Source: Coprinopsis marcescibilis (lineage: Eukaryota > Basidiomycota > Agaricomycetes > Agaricales > Psathyrellaceae). Taken from it: DNA of 48,760 bases. The translations under genes and the position numbers were made by a program. The DNA lies in assembly GCA_004369085.1 (NCBI GenBank), contig ML210324.1, positions 1 to 48,760 of the forward strand, in the 5' to 3' direction. Below the pieces are notes generated by a model, which saw only the letters and a list, made by a program, of their open reading frames with translations, was not told the DNA's origin and did no database searches. Positions 10,433-20,870 of the stretch are shown here, in pieces (positions within the stretch are counted from its first letter, which is position 1; every line of letters starts with the position of its first letter).

Positions 10433-10815
10433 ATGGAGCCTATCAAGCGGTCATTTGGTGATGCGCACTGTAGATCATCAAGATCGTCGCATGCCCCGGC
10501 ATCCTCAACAAAAAAATCACTTCTTGTCGAATGACTTGAAGGTTGATATCGAGGGTGGATCGCATTTGCATTTGCTCGCACAACTAGACCTTACGCCTCT
10601 GGATCCAGCCGAGGTTCAAACGTTCAAGCTCTGTTCCTCAGAGAAAGATCGATATGAATATGGCTGGCAGAATGGTACTTAGGTTCCTACAGAGCCTGTC
10701 ACCAAATGAAGCTGATATCTTGCTTATAGTACCGCATAAGCAGCTGCAGGACGACGATGATTCCAAGATGATTCCGCACCAAACGCAGAAACCAGCTTCG
10801 TCTGCCCCAACTTGA
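10433..10815 (+). pseudogene. possible small gene or decayed gene with an A7 frameshift
   Basis: An ATG at 10433 opens MEPIKRSFGDAHCRSSRSS and continues to a run of seven A at 10510-10516. One base fewer there would join it to a frame reading SNDLKVDIEGGSHLHLLAQ and on to EKDRYEYGWQN. A GTACTT...TATAG intron at 10675-10729 (55 nt) would then connect to VPHKQLQDDDDSKMIPHQT, ending at TGA 10813. Either the gene is broken by the homopolymer, or the run carries a sequencing error, or the model is wrong. No family recognised. Confidence 0.25.
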
Positions 10816-11208
10816 CGAGGCCGAATACGTCGAAATAAATTGAAAAGTATCTCGACAATGCCATAAAATACGGCAACATGAGAGAGAGGCAAGGATGTTG
10901 GAGGAGGGAGGGAGCCATTTTCTGAGGGTGTCCAAACTCAGAGATGAACTCGGCAAGAAGGAGCAGGAATGAAGGAACCAGAAAATCGTGTTCGAGTCAA
11001 CCCAGTCTCGAGAAAAGAAAATGTTACGAGTACGCCTAGATCTGATATACAAAATACACATATAGATACAACAAGTAGATGGTTGTCTTGCAATCGGTGA
11101 TGATGATGATGACAGTGTTATGTTACAGAAATGCCCGTTGCTTGTTCTTCGTTCTTTGAAATTCTACTCTTGCACTTGAAAATGCTCTCCACCAGCACCT
11201 GGCCAGAC
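10816..11208. other. intergenic, 3' flank of the USP gene
   Basis: No supported gene. The stretch includes a short TGATGATGATGATGA run near 11099-11113. It probably holds the 3' UTR and polyadenylation region of the minus-strand ubiquitin protease. Confidence 0.4.
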
Positions 11209-14200
11209 TCAACATCTCTCGTACATGCAGATGTACGCCTTGGCGTTCAACACCTCATCCAACGTCGTCAACCGCACAACCGTGTCACTGATGTACGCCC
11301 ATTGACGATCGGCTGGCTTTGGCTGTTCTGAATGCGAGGGTTGCTCGCGCGACTGCTCTGGCTGGCCACCCTCCTTCGACTTCGCACTAGACGAGGACGT
11401 AGATTCGGGTGGGGCGGGACCAGACGTCGGCGCGGGCGATTTAGCAGCCAACCCCTCTCCCTCCTTCGGCGAGCGATTCGGGAGTGCCGCATACGCAACA
11501 TAATGTCCGCCCAGCTATCCGAATCACATTCCCAATCAGTACAGAGCCAAACGACGGATGTTTAAAACGCACCATATTCCCAATATGCACAACGACAGCA
11601 TACAGCCTATACATGCACCTCTCAGGTTGAACCTTTCCTTGCACCCCCGGCGCATGTCCCTGTCCAGGTTCTTCCGCAGCTCGCTCCCTCGACTTATCCC
11701 TCACCTTTTTCCCAAACCAATTCACCTTCTCTTTCTCCTCCCCAGCCTTGCCCTTGCCCTTTCCTTTAACACCCAACCCAAATTCCTCCCTCTTCGGCGC
11801 CAAAAACGGACTGAGATCGAGGTACTCTGGAAACGTCACATAATCCTCCAACTTTTTAAACCCGCTGCTCCCACCGAACCCACCGAACCCTCCTCCTCCC
11901 GCACCCATAAAGTTGTTCGCCCGCCCAAGTCCACCTGTGAAGGGGTTACCGATGCCTGAGAATGGGTTTGCGGACGAACGGAGTGTCTGCTGGAAGCGTT
12001 TGAGATGTACGACGAGGACAGGCGGGGGCGTGGCGATTAGGTAGCGTTTGTAGGCTGGTCGGAGGAGTGTGGGCTTTGGTTTGGATGATGATGAGGGGGC
12101 GGGTGGGGTAGGTCCAGATGTCGTCGCTGCCGCCGTTCTTGTTGTTGTACTTGCTTCTGCTGCTGCTGTCGTTGTTGGACTAGACTGTGCGGACGACGGT
12201 GGGCCCGTTTGTGCCGTAGATGATGTCGCTGATGATGGCGCGGGGTCAGAGGTAGACACACTTGGGTCGGGCTTTGTCGCTGGATCAGCCACTTCAGGAG
12301 GCCCTGGTTCACTAGCAGGATTCGAAACTGCTGCCTTATCACCAGTCCCACCACCCTCTACCCCACTCTCGCCAGCCTCACTCCCACTCTCACTCTCACT
12401 GTCGCTCTCGCTATCATACTCCTCCAACGTATACTCTGATTCCGTCCTCGCATCCGAAAACTCTGAATCTTCATCCGTGGTAACATCGGGTGTGACATCC
12501 GGCGACGCCCTCGCACCTCCTCCTCCAAGCCCCCCACCACCCCTCCCTCTCGTCCTCGCCCTCCGAGCCCTAGACGGAACACCCAACAGCAAGCTGTCCT
12601 TCGACTCACTAGCAGGCGCGACCACGAAGTTGCCCGCCGCACGAACCGGACGCGGCGATGCAATTTTCACCGCGGCTTCTCCTATGCCATTACTACCCAC
12701 ACCGGCTTCTACCCCGTTCTCCCCAAACCCACCGCTCACAACCGCACCAGCCCCAAGTTCACCGCCCTCCCCACTATGCACGCTCGTAGAGATAACAGGA
12801 ATCGGCAGACCTCCAGGCGTCGCATACCCACTTGCGCTTGAATTTGCACTTGCACTCGCACTGTCAGTCGTGGTGTACCCGCTGGCACTCGTACCGCCGT
12901 CAGTCGTATCGCTTATACTAGCATTGCTGCTAGCCGGCCTGCTCCCAGCCCCATCATCACCTCCAAAGTGCGCCGTACCCGGCAAGCTGGCCACACTCCT
13001 CCTATCCAAATCTAATTCGGGCTCTCGGACGTTCGGGGAGGATACGCTGGGGTGCATGTGTACCTGCTTCCCGTTCGTAGTGGCAGTGGCAGACGCCGGC
13101 GGACTACCTTCCCCACTATCCGAATCTTCCTCTTCCTCCTGCTCCTCTCTATCGCCGCCCTTGCCCTTCCGCCCCGCACTTCCCCTCCCCTTTCCCTTGC
13201 CGTTAAACTTGCCCTTGCCCTTCCCATTCACAACCCCATTCGCAACCTTCCAACACCGCCTACACCCAACCATATTCTCCCCATCCAGCACCTCCACAGC
13301 CGTGAACATCCTCAAACACTCTTCGATGCCCGACAAGGTATAGTTTGCGTGATGCGGCGGCGCAAAGGGCGGCGGTGGAGTGGCCGTTCCCTTGGCCGTC
13401 GTGTTCGTCGCTGTTGTCTTTGCCGTTGTGTTCGACGGCGAAGTGCCCTTTGTCGTGCTACCGTTCTCGCTACTGCTCCCAACCCGACCGCCCATCCCTG
13501 AAGGGACGATATCGGCCAAGATGCGCCTCAGATACTCCGTCTCGGCTGCGTTTGGCTTGGGCGGTTTTGGGGACCTGCTGCGTGTGATTTCGGGCACGGT
13601 GAAGGGGAGGGCGAATGGGAGGCGAGGTGTTGATGTGTTTGTTGACGTTGATGTGGTGGGATTAGCGGCGGGTGCGGGCGAGCTGTTGGGGATGGGACTG
13701 GGATTGGGATTGGGATTGGGATTGGGATTGGGATTGGGATTGGGATTGGGATTGGGGGAAGAGGAAGAGATGGAGGGGACAGACGCCGAAGGAGCAACGG
13801 ACGACGAGAGGTCTTCAACCACCACCTTTCCCTTTGCCGAAACATCTGCATCGACGTCGGCAGCGACAGCCACACCCTCAGGAACCGCCCCAATCGGCAC
13901 AGGCGCGCTAATCCTATGCAAGGCTCGAGGAGTCTTGCTTTGCCCAGGATTCGCGAGGTGAGGGAGCGAAAGGTGGTGGTGATGGTTATGGTGGTGTTGC
14001 TCGTCGAGACTAAGCCGACCCCTAGTGCCATGACTCTCCACCACATCCATCTTACCCTCGGTCTTGCGCCCACCCCGCTCACGATCCACAGAGACAGACG
14101 CCCGCTTCCCCGCAAGACCAGTAACAGTCATGCTAATCCTCCGCCCAATCTTGGTCCACTGACTACCCGAAGAATCTTCAGACGAGTCACTTTGCTGTTG

Positions 14201-15778
14201 CTGCTTCTTCTTCTTGTCTTTCTCCGCCGGCTTGTTCTTCTCTTTGTCCTTTCCGGTCCTGTCTTTTACGTTGCCCTTATCCTTGGCCGCATCCTGCTGC
14301 TTCCCAGCAGGAAGGAGATGCCCATCCACATCCGTAAACTCGACGTGCTTCCCGTCCGGGCCAGACACGTTCACGAGCAAGTGCGGTGTCCCGAGTTCAG
14401 ACGACACAGGTCCGGCCTCCTGCAAGCTCGTAGACGAGTTCGTCGTGGTCGTCGTCTCTCCCTCTGCGCCTCCATGACCACCCTCACTAGCTTCACTCGC
14501 ACCTTCATCACTCCCATTAACTCTCGCCCGCCTGTCCAAATCCAAACTCCTCCGCCTCACACCGGTAGCAGTCGCCGGGGGAAGCTCATCCTCCAGCAGA
14601 AGCTGCCCATAAGCGTTGTCTGGCCGTTCTTTGGGACTGGGTGGGACGCTGCTTGAGCGCTGGATGAGTTCTGGCCGGGGTATGCCTGCGAATCGCGGGA
14701 ACTTGGGGATTTTGGTGAAGGGGTTCGTGGTTGTGGTTGCAGTAATCGCGGTAGTTGTAGTTGCAGTCTGAGAAGGAGCTGTCGCCGACGTTGTAGGAGC
14801 GGCAATAGGAACGGGAACAGCCCCTGTACCCCCATCCTTGGCTTTCAACCTGATCTTCTTTGCGAAATTCCTCAGCCGGTCGCGTTTGCGATGGAGGAAG
14901 CTGTAGTCTTCCGGTTTGATGCTGAGGCTAATGTCGTTAAAGTCTTCGTAGGTTTGGGAGATGTGTTTGCACTTTTGGCAGATTAGGAGGCTGGTGAGTG
15001 TTCCGCCGAAGATGAGGTCGACGAAGGAGGTCAGGGGTGTCGGTGGGTCCGAGTCTTGGTCGTCGTCTGGGGAGATGTCGGAGGAAGAGGCGATGGGTTG
15101 GGAGGACGCAAAGGTTGGGCCAATCGTCGTCCTCCGCCGTTTCTTGTGCGGCGGAAGCGGGGGTTGGCGCTTCTTGATAACCTGTAGAGTGGCATCAGCA
15201 AGATAAGCAGCCATACATCGACTTGTTACGACGCACATCCTGTTCCTCCATCCGCATAGCATCCAACAAGATCCTCAGAAACTCGTGTGCATCCTGCTGC
15301 GCAAAGTCGAGATACTGATCGTACTTCTTCCCGAGTGCGTTGAGGACTAGGCGGGGACTGAGTACGTCCTTGGCTCGTCTAGCCTGGGCATCCCAGGCTT
15401 TGTACATGAGACTCAGGAAGACATCCCCGATGGGCATCTGGTTCACCCACGGCTGCTCATACGGCCCCGCGAGGTTGTGTCCGTTGGTCAGCTGGGGCGA
15501 TCGGTGAGCGAGGAGTGGTGCTGGTGTGAACTGCTGGATCTCTGGTGAGATGGGCGCAAAGTGCACGAGATCCGAGAGCAGCCGAGTAGCTATCAGCTGA
15601 ATATAAGGTCAGATACTGGTATAATTGTGCAGGAAATGGAGGACCGTACACCCTGCAAGACAGAGTTCATGAAACATGTATTGCCGTGGTTAATGAGACC
15701 TGGCGGCAAGAACGCTTCTTCCCTTTGTCTGCGCTGTCTATGAAGCTCCTGCGCAGTCGGAGGCTTCTGTTTCGGCAT
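11209..15778 (-). CDS. ubiquitin-specific protease (USP/UCH family C19), very long disordered inserts
   Basis: Deubiquitinase that cleaves ubiquitin from proteins. Exons on the minus strand are 15650..15778, 15237..15596, 11573..15181 and 11209..11514, joined by 53-, 55- and 58-nt introns, giving 1467 aa. The Cys box GLINHGNTCFMNSVLQ is at residues 27-42 with catalytic C35. The QQD box FAQQDAHEFLRILLDAMR follows. Two zinc-ribbon CxxC pairs are visible: LICQKCKH and, far downstream, GCRRCWK. VLVVHLKRFQ marks the late catalytic core, and the His box LGGHYVAYA appears only after splicing out 11515-11572. The ending DTVVRLTTLDEVLNAKAYICMYER is typical of the family. Between the CxxC pairs and before the His box are hundreds of residues of Ser/Thr/Pro/Gly-rich low-complexity sequence, including a Pro-Asn dipeptide repeat. 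The motif spacing resembles the USP16/USP45-like group, but the subfamily is uncertain. It is transcribed divergently from the next gene. Confidence 0.93.
13699..13752 (+). repeat. hexanucleotide microsatellite (TGGGAT)x9 inside the USP coding sequence
   Basis: Nine perfect TGGGAT units on the plus strand, flanked by one-base variants. On the coding (minus) strand they encode a Pro-Asn dipeptide tract within the disordered insert of the ubiquitin protease. Because the unit is six bases, copy-number change adds or removes PN pairs without frameshift. The unit resembles a G-rich telomere-type hexamer but is internal and coding. Confidence 0.9.
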
Positions 15779-15982
15779 CGTCGACGTCGGACTGATAGCT
15801 GTTCGTCGTCGTCGATATGGTCGTGGTCGTCGTTCTGATTACACCGCCGGTTGATTTGCTAATTTTAGACATGCGATCAGACAGACACGGTCATGTGCCG
15901 CCGCTGGCAGGCAAGGCTATTTTAGAACACCGACGTCTTTCTTCCGCTCGTCGCGTCCCGACGCGTCTGCTCATCGTCTCGA
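15779..15982. promoter_or_regulatory. shared divergent promoter region
   Basis: The 204 bp between the start codons of the minus-strand ubiquitin protease (15778) and the plus-strand acidic protein gene (15983) must contain both 5' UTRs and both promoters. It includes a TCGTCGTCG-rich tract near 15800-15835. No TATA box was identified. Co-regulation of the two genes is an inference from this arrangement. Confidence 0.5.
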
Positions 15983-18973
15983 ATGGCCCCAAAGCGCAAA
16001 CAACAGTCTGCAGAGTCGTCAGCTAAACGTCCCCGACATCGAGCGAGCTTCCCCGCCCTCCCCGTCACCGACCACCCGACGCGACCGCAGTTTCTCACAC
16101 CGCACAAACCGAAATTGCGCCCGTATCCCCTCCAACCGTCCGATTCGCCCTCAAATCCGTTCGGTCGCACCCGTACACAGACGTTGATCACCAGCCTTCC
16201 ACCACCCACGAAATATGCTAGACATATCACCCTTCGGTTCCAGTTTGTACGACGCGACGTCGCGAGGGACCCGACAGGCGTCTACCGTGTCGTCCAAGTG
16301 CCTCTCACATATACATTCGTGCACCTGCGCGTTCTCATCTCTTTCTTATTTGGCGTGGAGCTGGACCAAGCTCAAAGGGGAACAGATGATGACCATCTGT
16401 TCAAAGTCAAGAACAGCGTCAAGCTCTGGCGCCCAGAGACGAAAGGCGGGTACATCAATTCTGGGAAGACGTGGGCCAAGCTCTCGAGCACACGCGATCC
16501 GTTTAGATGGCGGGACGCCGCCGAGGACGAGGAAGACGTCGATGTCGCCGATGCTGACATGGCATACGACTCGTGCTCATCCTCCTCGAGCTCCATTTCA
16601 TCGGGCAGCAGCCCAGCACAAAAGAGGAAACGCGGGACGAAACCAAAACACTGGGAATGGCATGACGAAGAAGAGTTTACGATTGACCACGCCTGGCCCA
16701 AAGGCATAAACCTCAGACACGGCATCGTCTACGTACGTACCCTGCATCTCAATTTTACAATTGCAAAAGTTGAAACTCATTTACAGGTACATTCACCACA
16801 CGTCCAAGTACACATAACGATCAACCAGACACATATAGCACAGCGTAGGGGGAAAGGCAACACCCCACACGTATTCACCGCCCGCGGGCGTGTATACCTG
16901 CACAACGACCCCCCACCTCTCCCCAGTCCAACCCCCTCCCTATCCCTATCCCTCTCACCAAAGAAACGAAAAACCAACCACCCAATACCCTCCATATTCA
17001 AATCCACAACCCACAAAGGTATCATATTCCCCAAATCACATAGCACACTCCAAGGACTCGTTTTCCCCAAACGTACCATGACTGCCTCTGCCAGTACAAC
17101 CGCAGCTGCAGCCGTAACCACAAACCTGCCACAAGCACGGCGCGCATCGATATTCCCAAAACTATCACCCACACCAGGCATATTCGCGCGCCTTAACAGA
17201 CCAACCTCCCTCTCCGCCTCCGCCTCGCCCGCCTCTGCTGCTTCTACCACTTCCACCTCACATACATCCTCTCTCTCACCAGCCTTTCCGCCCACTCCAC
17301 CCGTCAAACCCACACTCACAACCACCACAATCTCACGAACTAACACAATGACCACGAACTCCTCCCCGTCCAAACGAAGACGCAGCGCCTCCGAATCCCC
17401 GTTAACGTCAGCCTCAGCCTCGGCTACTACAAACCCACCCACGGACCACCAAGATCGTACCTCCCACTCACCCGTGAAACGGGCGAGGACTAGGATGAGG
17501 AGTGCCGATGAGTTGTGGTGGGTTTTGGATGCAAAGTTTGAGCAAGAGCAGGGAGCGCAGGAGGGACTGCACCGAGAGGCATGGGAGCAGCAAGACGAAG
17601 AGGTGGGAGACGCAGAGCAGCAAGAGGAGGACGACGAAGAAGCAGGGTTAACGGACGAAGACGCCGATGGCGAGCTCGAGGCGGAGGATGAAGAGGAACG
17701 AGACGAACTGGACCCGGACGTTCATCCGCAAGGCGACGAAGACGAGTACGAGGACGATGATGAAGACCAAGAGAACCACGAAATGAGCGATGCCCACCCA
17801 TTCTTCCTCGGGGGCTCCACAACTTCCACAACACAGGGGCTAGCTCGTAAACGGAAGCGCCCGGAGGACGAGGATGAGGATGAACGTGCGTATGATGATA
17901 ATGAGGATCGGTCGTTTGAGGATGGTGAGGGAGACGATGACGAAGAACCAGAAGAGGAAGACCAAATCGACCAACTCGTCTCTTCCTCCGATGATGATAA
18001 TGAATCTACCCACCAAACGGGGTACGATTCCTCTTACTCTGACTTTCCCGACGAGGAGGGTGAGAACGACCCCCACCAAAGGTCTAGAAAAAAAGAAAAC
18101 CTCAAGGCACATCTCCCACCTCGACATTGGAACTACCCCGAAGATCGATTCGCAGTCTACCTTGGGTGGTTCGTCGCAAAGTGGGATTCGGGTTTGGGTG
18201 TGTCGCGGTTGTTTCAAGATGCTGGTTCAAAACACGGAGCACAGGCCCTCGTTGCTGGCCAGACACGCTTGGAGGCGAACAGCGAAGTGAAATCCGGCAA
18301 GAAGAGGTTCGAAGCCCTCTTTGTCGATGACGGAGATGACACCGCTACATACGCAGTCGCAGAGGCAGATGCGGACGATACGGCCCTACCCGACACTCCC
18401 AGTCTTACATCGGCGTCTACATCCCAGAGCACCTACCCAATCCCCTCCTCACCATCCTCGCGGCCCTCCCACCACCCGACGCCCGGGCACTACGCCTCCT
18501 CACCGGCCTTCCCACCCCGCACATCCTCGCCCGACCATACCTCGTCCTACTACCCCTCGCCCGTGAAGCGGGTGCGGGTGCTCGACCCCTCATTCCCCTC
18601 CTCCTCTCCACCTCCCGCCACCTTGGAATCCGAGTCCTTCTCGTCATTTTCGACGCACCCACCCAACCCGAGCTTCTCCTCACCCTCTAAACACACCGCG
18701 AATTTGTTCCTGCACCTCCCTTACGCATACGCATACAAGAACACGCCTGCTCCGCATCTGGCGGGTGCGCACCGGCTGAGGTTTGAAAGGGTTGAGAGGC
18801 GGTTGGAGAGGGCGAAGAGGGTGATGGGGGAGGTTGAGTGGGGCAAGTTGGATGAGGGTGGAAAGGAACAAAAGGGGGAGGAGACAGACGGGGATGGGGA
18901 GGAGGAGAAGGAAGACGAAACTACTCGGCTGAGGAGGATAATCCATAATTCCGCACACGAATTGGAAGTGTAA
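15983..18973 (+). CDS. acidic, probably nuclear protein with an N-terminal pRiA4b ORF-3-like region
   Basis: Open frame of 996 codons. A good GTACGT...TTACAG intron of 54 nt (16733..16786) with a CTCAT branch-like site has no stop and preserves the frame, so the likely product is 978 aa. The N-terminus is basic (MAPKRKQQ, AKRPRHR), suggesting nuclear import. Residues about 80-170 contain LTYTFVHLRVLISFLFG and HLFKVKNSVKLW, and the splice gives HGIVYVHSPHVQVHITIN. The order of strands and helix is reminiscent of the plasmid pRiA4b ORF-3 fold; this is a tentative recollection. The middle is Ser/Thr/Pro low complexity, then long Asp/Glu-rich stretches (about residues 530-700), then a conserved-looking block HWNYPEDRFAVYLGWFVAKW and a C-terminal HLAGAHRLRFERVERRLER helix. 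Its 3' end exists as a fragment at 6940-7350. Function unknown. In 18420-18690 an alternative frame is also long and hydrophobic, so the 3' exon structure needs transcripts. Confidence 0.75.
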   Translation: MAPKRKQQSAESSAKRPRHRASFPALPVTDHPTRPQFLTPHKPKLRPYPLQPSDSPSNPFGRTRTQTLITSLPPPTKYARHITLRFQFVRRDVARDPTGVYRVVQVPLTYTFVHLRVLISFLFGVELDQAQRGTDDDHLFKVKNSVKLWRPETKGGYINSGKTWAKLSSTRDPFRWRDAAEDEEDVDVADADMAYDSCSSSSSSISSGSSPAQKRKRGTKPKHWEWHDEEEFTIDHAWPKGINLRHGIVYVRTLHLNFTIAKVETHLQVHSPHVQVHITINQTHIAQRRGKGNTPHVFTARGRVYLHNDPPPLPSPTPSLSLSLSPKKRKTNHPIPSIFKSTTHKGIIFPKSHSTLQGLVFPKRTMTASASTTAAAAVTTNLPQARRASIFPKLSPTPGIFARLNRPTSLSASASPASAASTTSTSHTSSLSPAFPPTPPVKPTLTTTTISRTNTMTTNSSPSKRRRSASESPLTSASASATTNPPTDHQDRTSHSPVKRARTRMRSADELWWVLDAKFEQEQGAQEGLHREAWEQQDEEVGDAEQQEEDDEEAGLTDEDADGELEAEDEEERDELDPDVHPQGDEDEYEDDDEDQENHEMSDAHPFFLGGSTTSTTQGLARKRKRPEDEDEDERAYDDNEDRSFEDGEGDDDEEPEEEDQIDQLVSSSDDDNESTHQTGYDSSYSDFPDEEGENDPHQRSRKKENLKAHLPPRHWNYPEDRFAVYLGWFVAKWDSGLGVSRLFQDAGSKHGAQALVAGQTRLEANSEVKSGKKRFEALFVDDGDDTATYAVAEADADDTALPDTPSLTSASTSQSTYPIPSSPSSRPSHHPTPGHYASSPAFPPRTSSPDHTSSYYPSPVKRVRVLDPSFPSSSPPPATLESESFSSFSTHPPNPSFSSPSKHTANLFLHLPYAYAYKNTPAPHLAGAHRLRFERVERRLERAKRVMGEVEWGKLDEGGKEQKGEETDGDGEEEKEDETTRLRRIIHNSAHELEV

Positions 18974-19152
18974 CATACTTGTCGCTTCGCTTTACATTTA
19001 ACTGCGATTCTTTTTGATTTTGGGATCTAGAAACGTTGGTGGTATTGTATCATGTATGTTGTTATCGTATGCCTTAAAGTTAGGCTTTAAAATCCATAGT
19101 TCGAATTGTAGTGTAGTGTACGTATACTGGTTTCTTTGACTGATATAACAGG

Positions 19153-20342
19153 CTACAGTTTGACATAAAGATCAATCGGCCTGTCGAACCCTACATTCGA
19201 CCCTGCTTTCGTGTTTGCCTCTTCCTCTGGCCCCTGCCCAACCACCCGTCTAGGCTCCCCAAAGCCTATCTCGCGCAAAATCCCGCTAAAGTCAGATGGA
19301 CGCAGCACGAGCGACTGGTATGACTGTTTGAGGGCCTGACATGAATGCGTCGGGGTCAACGGTAGAACAGCAATCGAAACTTGGACCCCACGCACCTCGC
19401 TCATCCGCCTCGCCTTTGCATACGACTCCCAAGGCTGGGGCTCCAGCACGAGCGTGCCACCCCTTTTGAGCACGCGGTGCACCTTTTCGAAGAACGTGCG
19501 CAGCCCCGCGTCGCCGTTGTTGAGGTGGATCCATTTTGTCAGGGATAGACTATGGTGGGTAGGATTAAATCAGAGTTGTCATTGGAGTTGAGAGGGTACT
19601 CACGCAAAGACAACGCCGTACCCCTGCGCATCCTCTACGATGTCTGCTTTGGTCCAATCTGCGGTCCGGAAGAGGACGTTGTAGGGGAAGACTCGTGTTG
19701 CTTCAGAGGTTGAGGTTTTGGGTTTGCCGCCCTCGTCCTCGTCGTAATCGGCGTCGCCAACATCAACTGAGGAAGAGCCTAGAGCAGCAAGGACCTGGTA
19801 AGGCGGGATAGGCAGCGGCCCAAATTCATGTTCGCAAGACGCCGGAAAGTAGTTTTTGGTGGGGTGAATTCGAGGTGGGGACGGCGTGCGCTTACGCTTA
19901 CCCTTCTTCTTCCTCAGCCTCAACTTCTCCTCATCTGCATACTCTAGCTCCCCATCGCCAACTCGCAGCGGCTCCTGCAGGCTCCACAGAGTTCTACGCC
20001 GCTTCCACGCATTCTGGACGAGAGTGTCGTCAATGTCCACCCCGACTACTTTACGCGCGTTCCAGTTCTGGGCTAGCTGGTTCGAGGTTATTGTTCAGAG
20101 TTTCAGTCTGCCAGGATACCACGCACCTATTTCACAGGTGATCCAACCTTCATTGCACCCGATGTCGAGTACGACTGCGTCTGCAAGCAGACCGCGCGGG
20201 AGCGCTTGGAGGCGCGGTTCGGAGAGGGACGGTGGGCGTTTGAGGTAGTAGCTGTCGGTGGTTAGCACTTGGTATGTACTGGTAGTAGTTATATGCCTGC
20301 TTACCCATGGTAGTTTCCGTGGATTGGGGCTTGCTCGCTCAT
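19153..20342 (-). CDS. Bin3-type SAM-dependent methyltransferase (RNA 5'-phosphate capping family)
   Basis: Member of the Bin3/MePCE family, which methylates the gamma- or 5'-phosphate of small RNAs (7SK or U6 in animals; the fission-yeast homologue Bmc1 binds telomerase RNA and U6). Exons on the minus strand: 20305..20342, 20127..20251, 19604..20072, 19396..19549, 19153..19335, total 969 nt, 322 aa. SAM motif I is VVLDIGCNEG (residues 39-48), followed by ARKVVGVDIDDTLVQNAW. The Bin3 signature LTKWIHLNNGD and GGTLVLEPQPWESYAK lie in exon 4. Exon 5 continues LKQSYQSLVLRPSDF and ends in DRPIDLYVKL. The last intron (19336..19395, 60 nt) has no stop and keeps the frame; removing it restores the family spacing between SYAKARRMSE and LKQSYQSL. 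The region between the two SAM blocks carries an insert with KKKGKRKRTPSPP, possibly a nuclear localisation signal. The target RNA in this fungus is unknown. Confidence 0.92.
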
Positions 20343-20669
20343 GAGGGTGGTCGCGGAAAGAAAGGCTTTGACTTGCACTTTTCCGCATCAGCCGCCGTGG
20401 CTGAACGTCATACAATTCCAGGCACTTATATGCATACAAAAGGGGATGACGAGTTCGCTAATATATAGTATCATACATGGTTTTAAGTATTGTTGCCCCA
20501 AACATAACACTGCAAAAGTATCTTTGGTATACAAACCACCTACTGCACACACGGTGATACACATGTTATTGAAAGAGCTGCAGCCATGGCGCATCTGCAC
20601 ATCCATCTGACAGAAGCAAAACAATTCATATTCACAATTCTTAAAACTATTCACATCCCTAAGCCCACG
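20343..20669. other. intergenic, upstream of the Bin3 gene
   Basis: Probable promoter and 5' UTR of the minus-strand methyltransferase. Only shadow reading frames are present. Confidence 0.4.
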
Positions 20670-20870
20670 GCGTAGTTCTCTGAGGATCCTTGCTTTTTAG
20701 ACGCCCCGCATAACAGCATGTGCACACCGCCCCGTGGGTGGCGGTGGGCACAGTGCCCATTGCCCACGGTGTAGATACTGATTGACAGGAGGGACGATAT
20801 ACTTCTAAAAATATTATAGGGCCCATGTCAGCTTCTTCGCAGATAGGTTATGGACTTAATACCATGCTGT
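20670..20870 (-). repeat. dispersed repeat, copy 2 (inverted relative to 7580-7770)
   Basis: The reverse complement carries the same ordered blocks as 7580-7770. It contains an internal near-palindrome in which GCCCATTGCCCACGG is preceded by CCGCCCCGTGGG..GGCGGTGGGC. No coding potential. It lies between the Bin3 and ProRS promoters. Confidence 0.6.

Noticed and set aside
13699..13752. Telomeric repeat
   Set aside because: The array is only nine units, lies in the middle of a coding exon and is flanked by unique sequence on both sides; it encodes a Pro-Asn tract.
12069..14656. Long plus-strand open frames (424, 193 and 246 codons)
   Set aside because: They are antisense shadows of the large Ser/Thr/Pro/Gly-rich exon of the ubiquitin protease; low-complexity GC-rich coding DNA often leaves opposite frames open. 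The minus strand carries all USP motifs.
16777..17442. Minus-strand 221-codon frame
   Set aside because: Antisense to the low-complexity region of the acidic-protein gene, with no recognisable motif.
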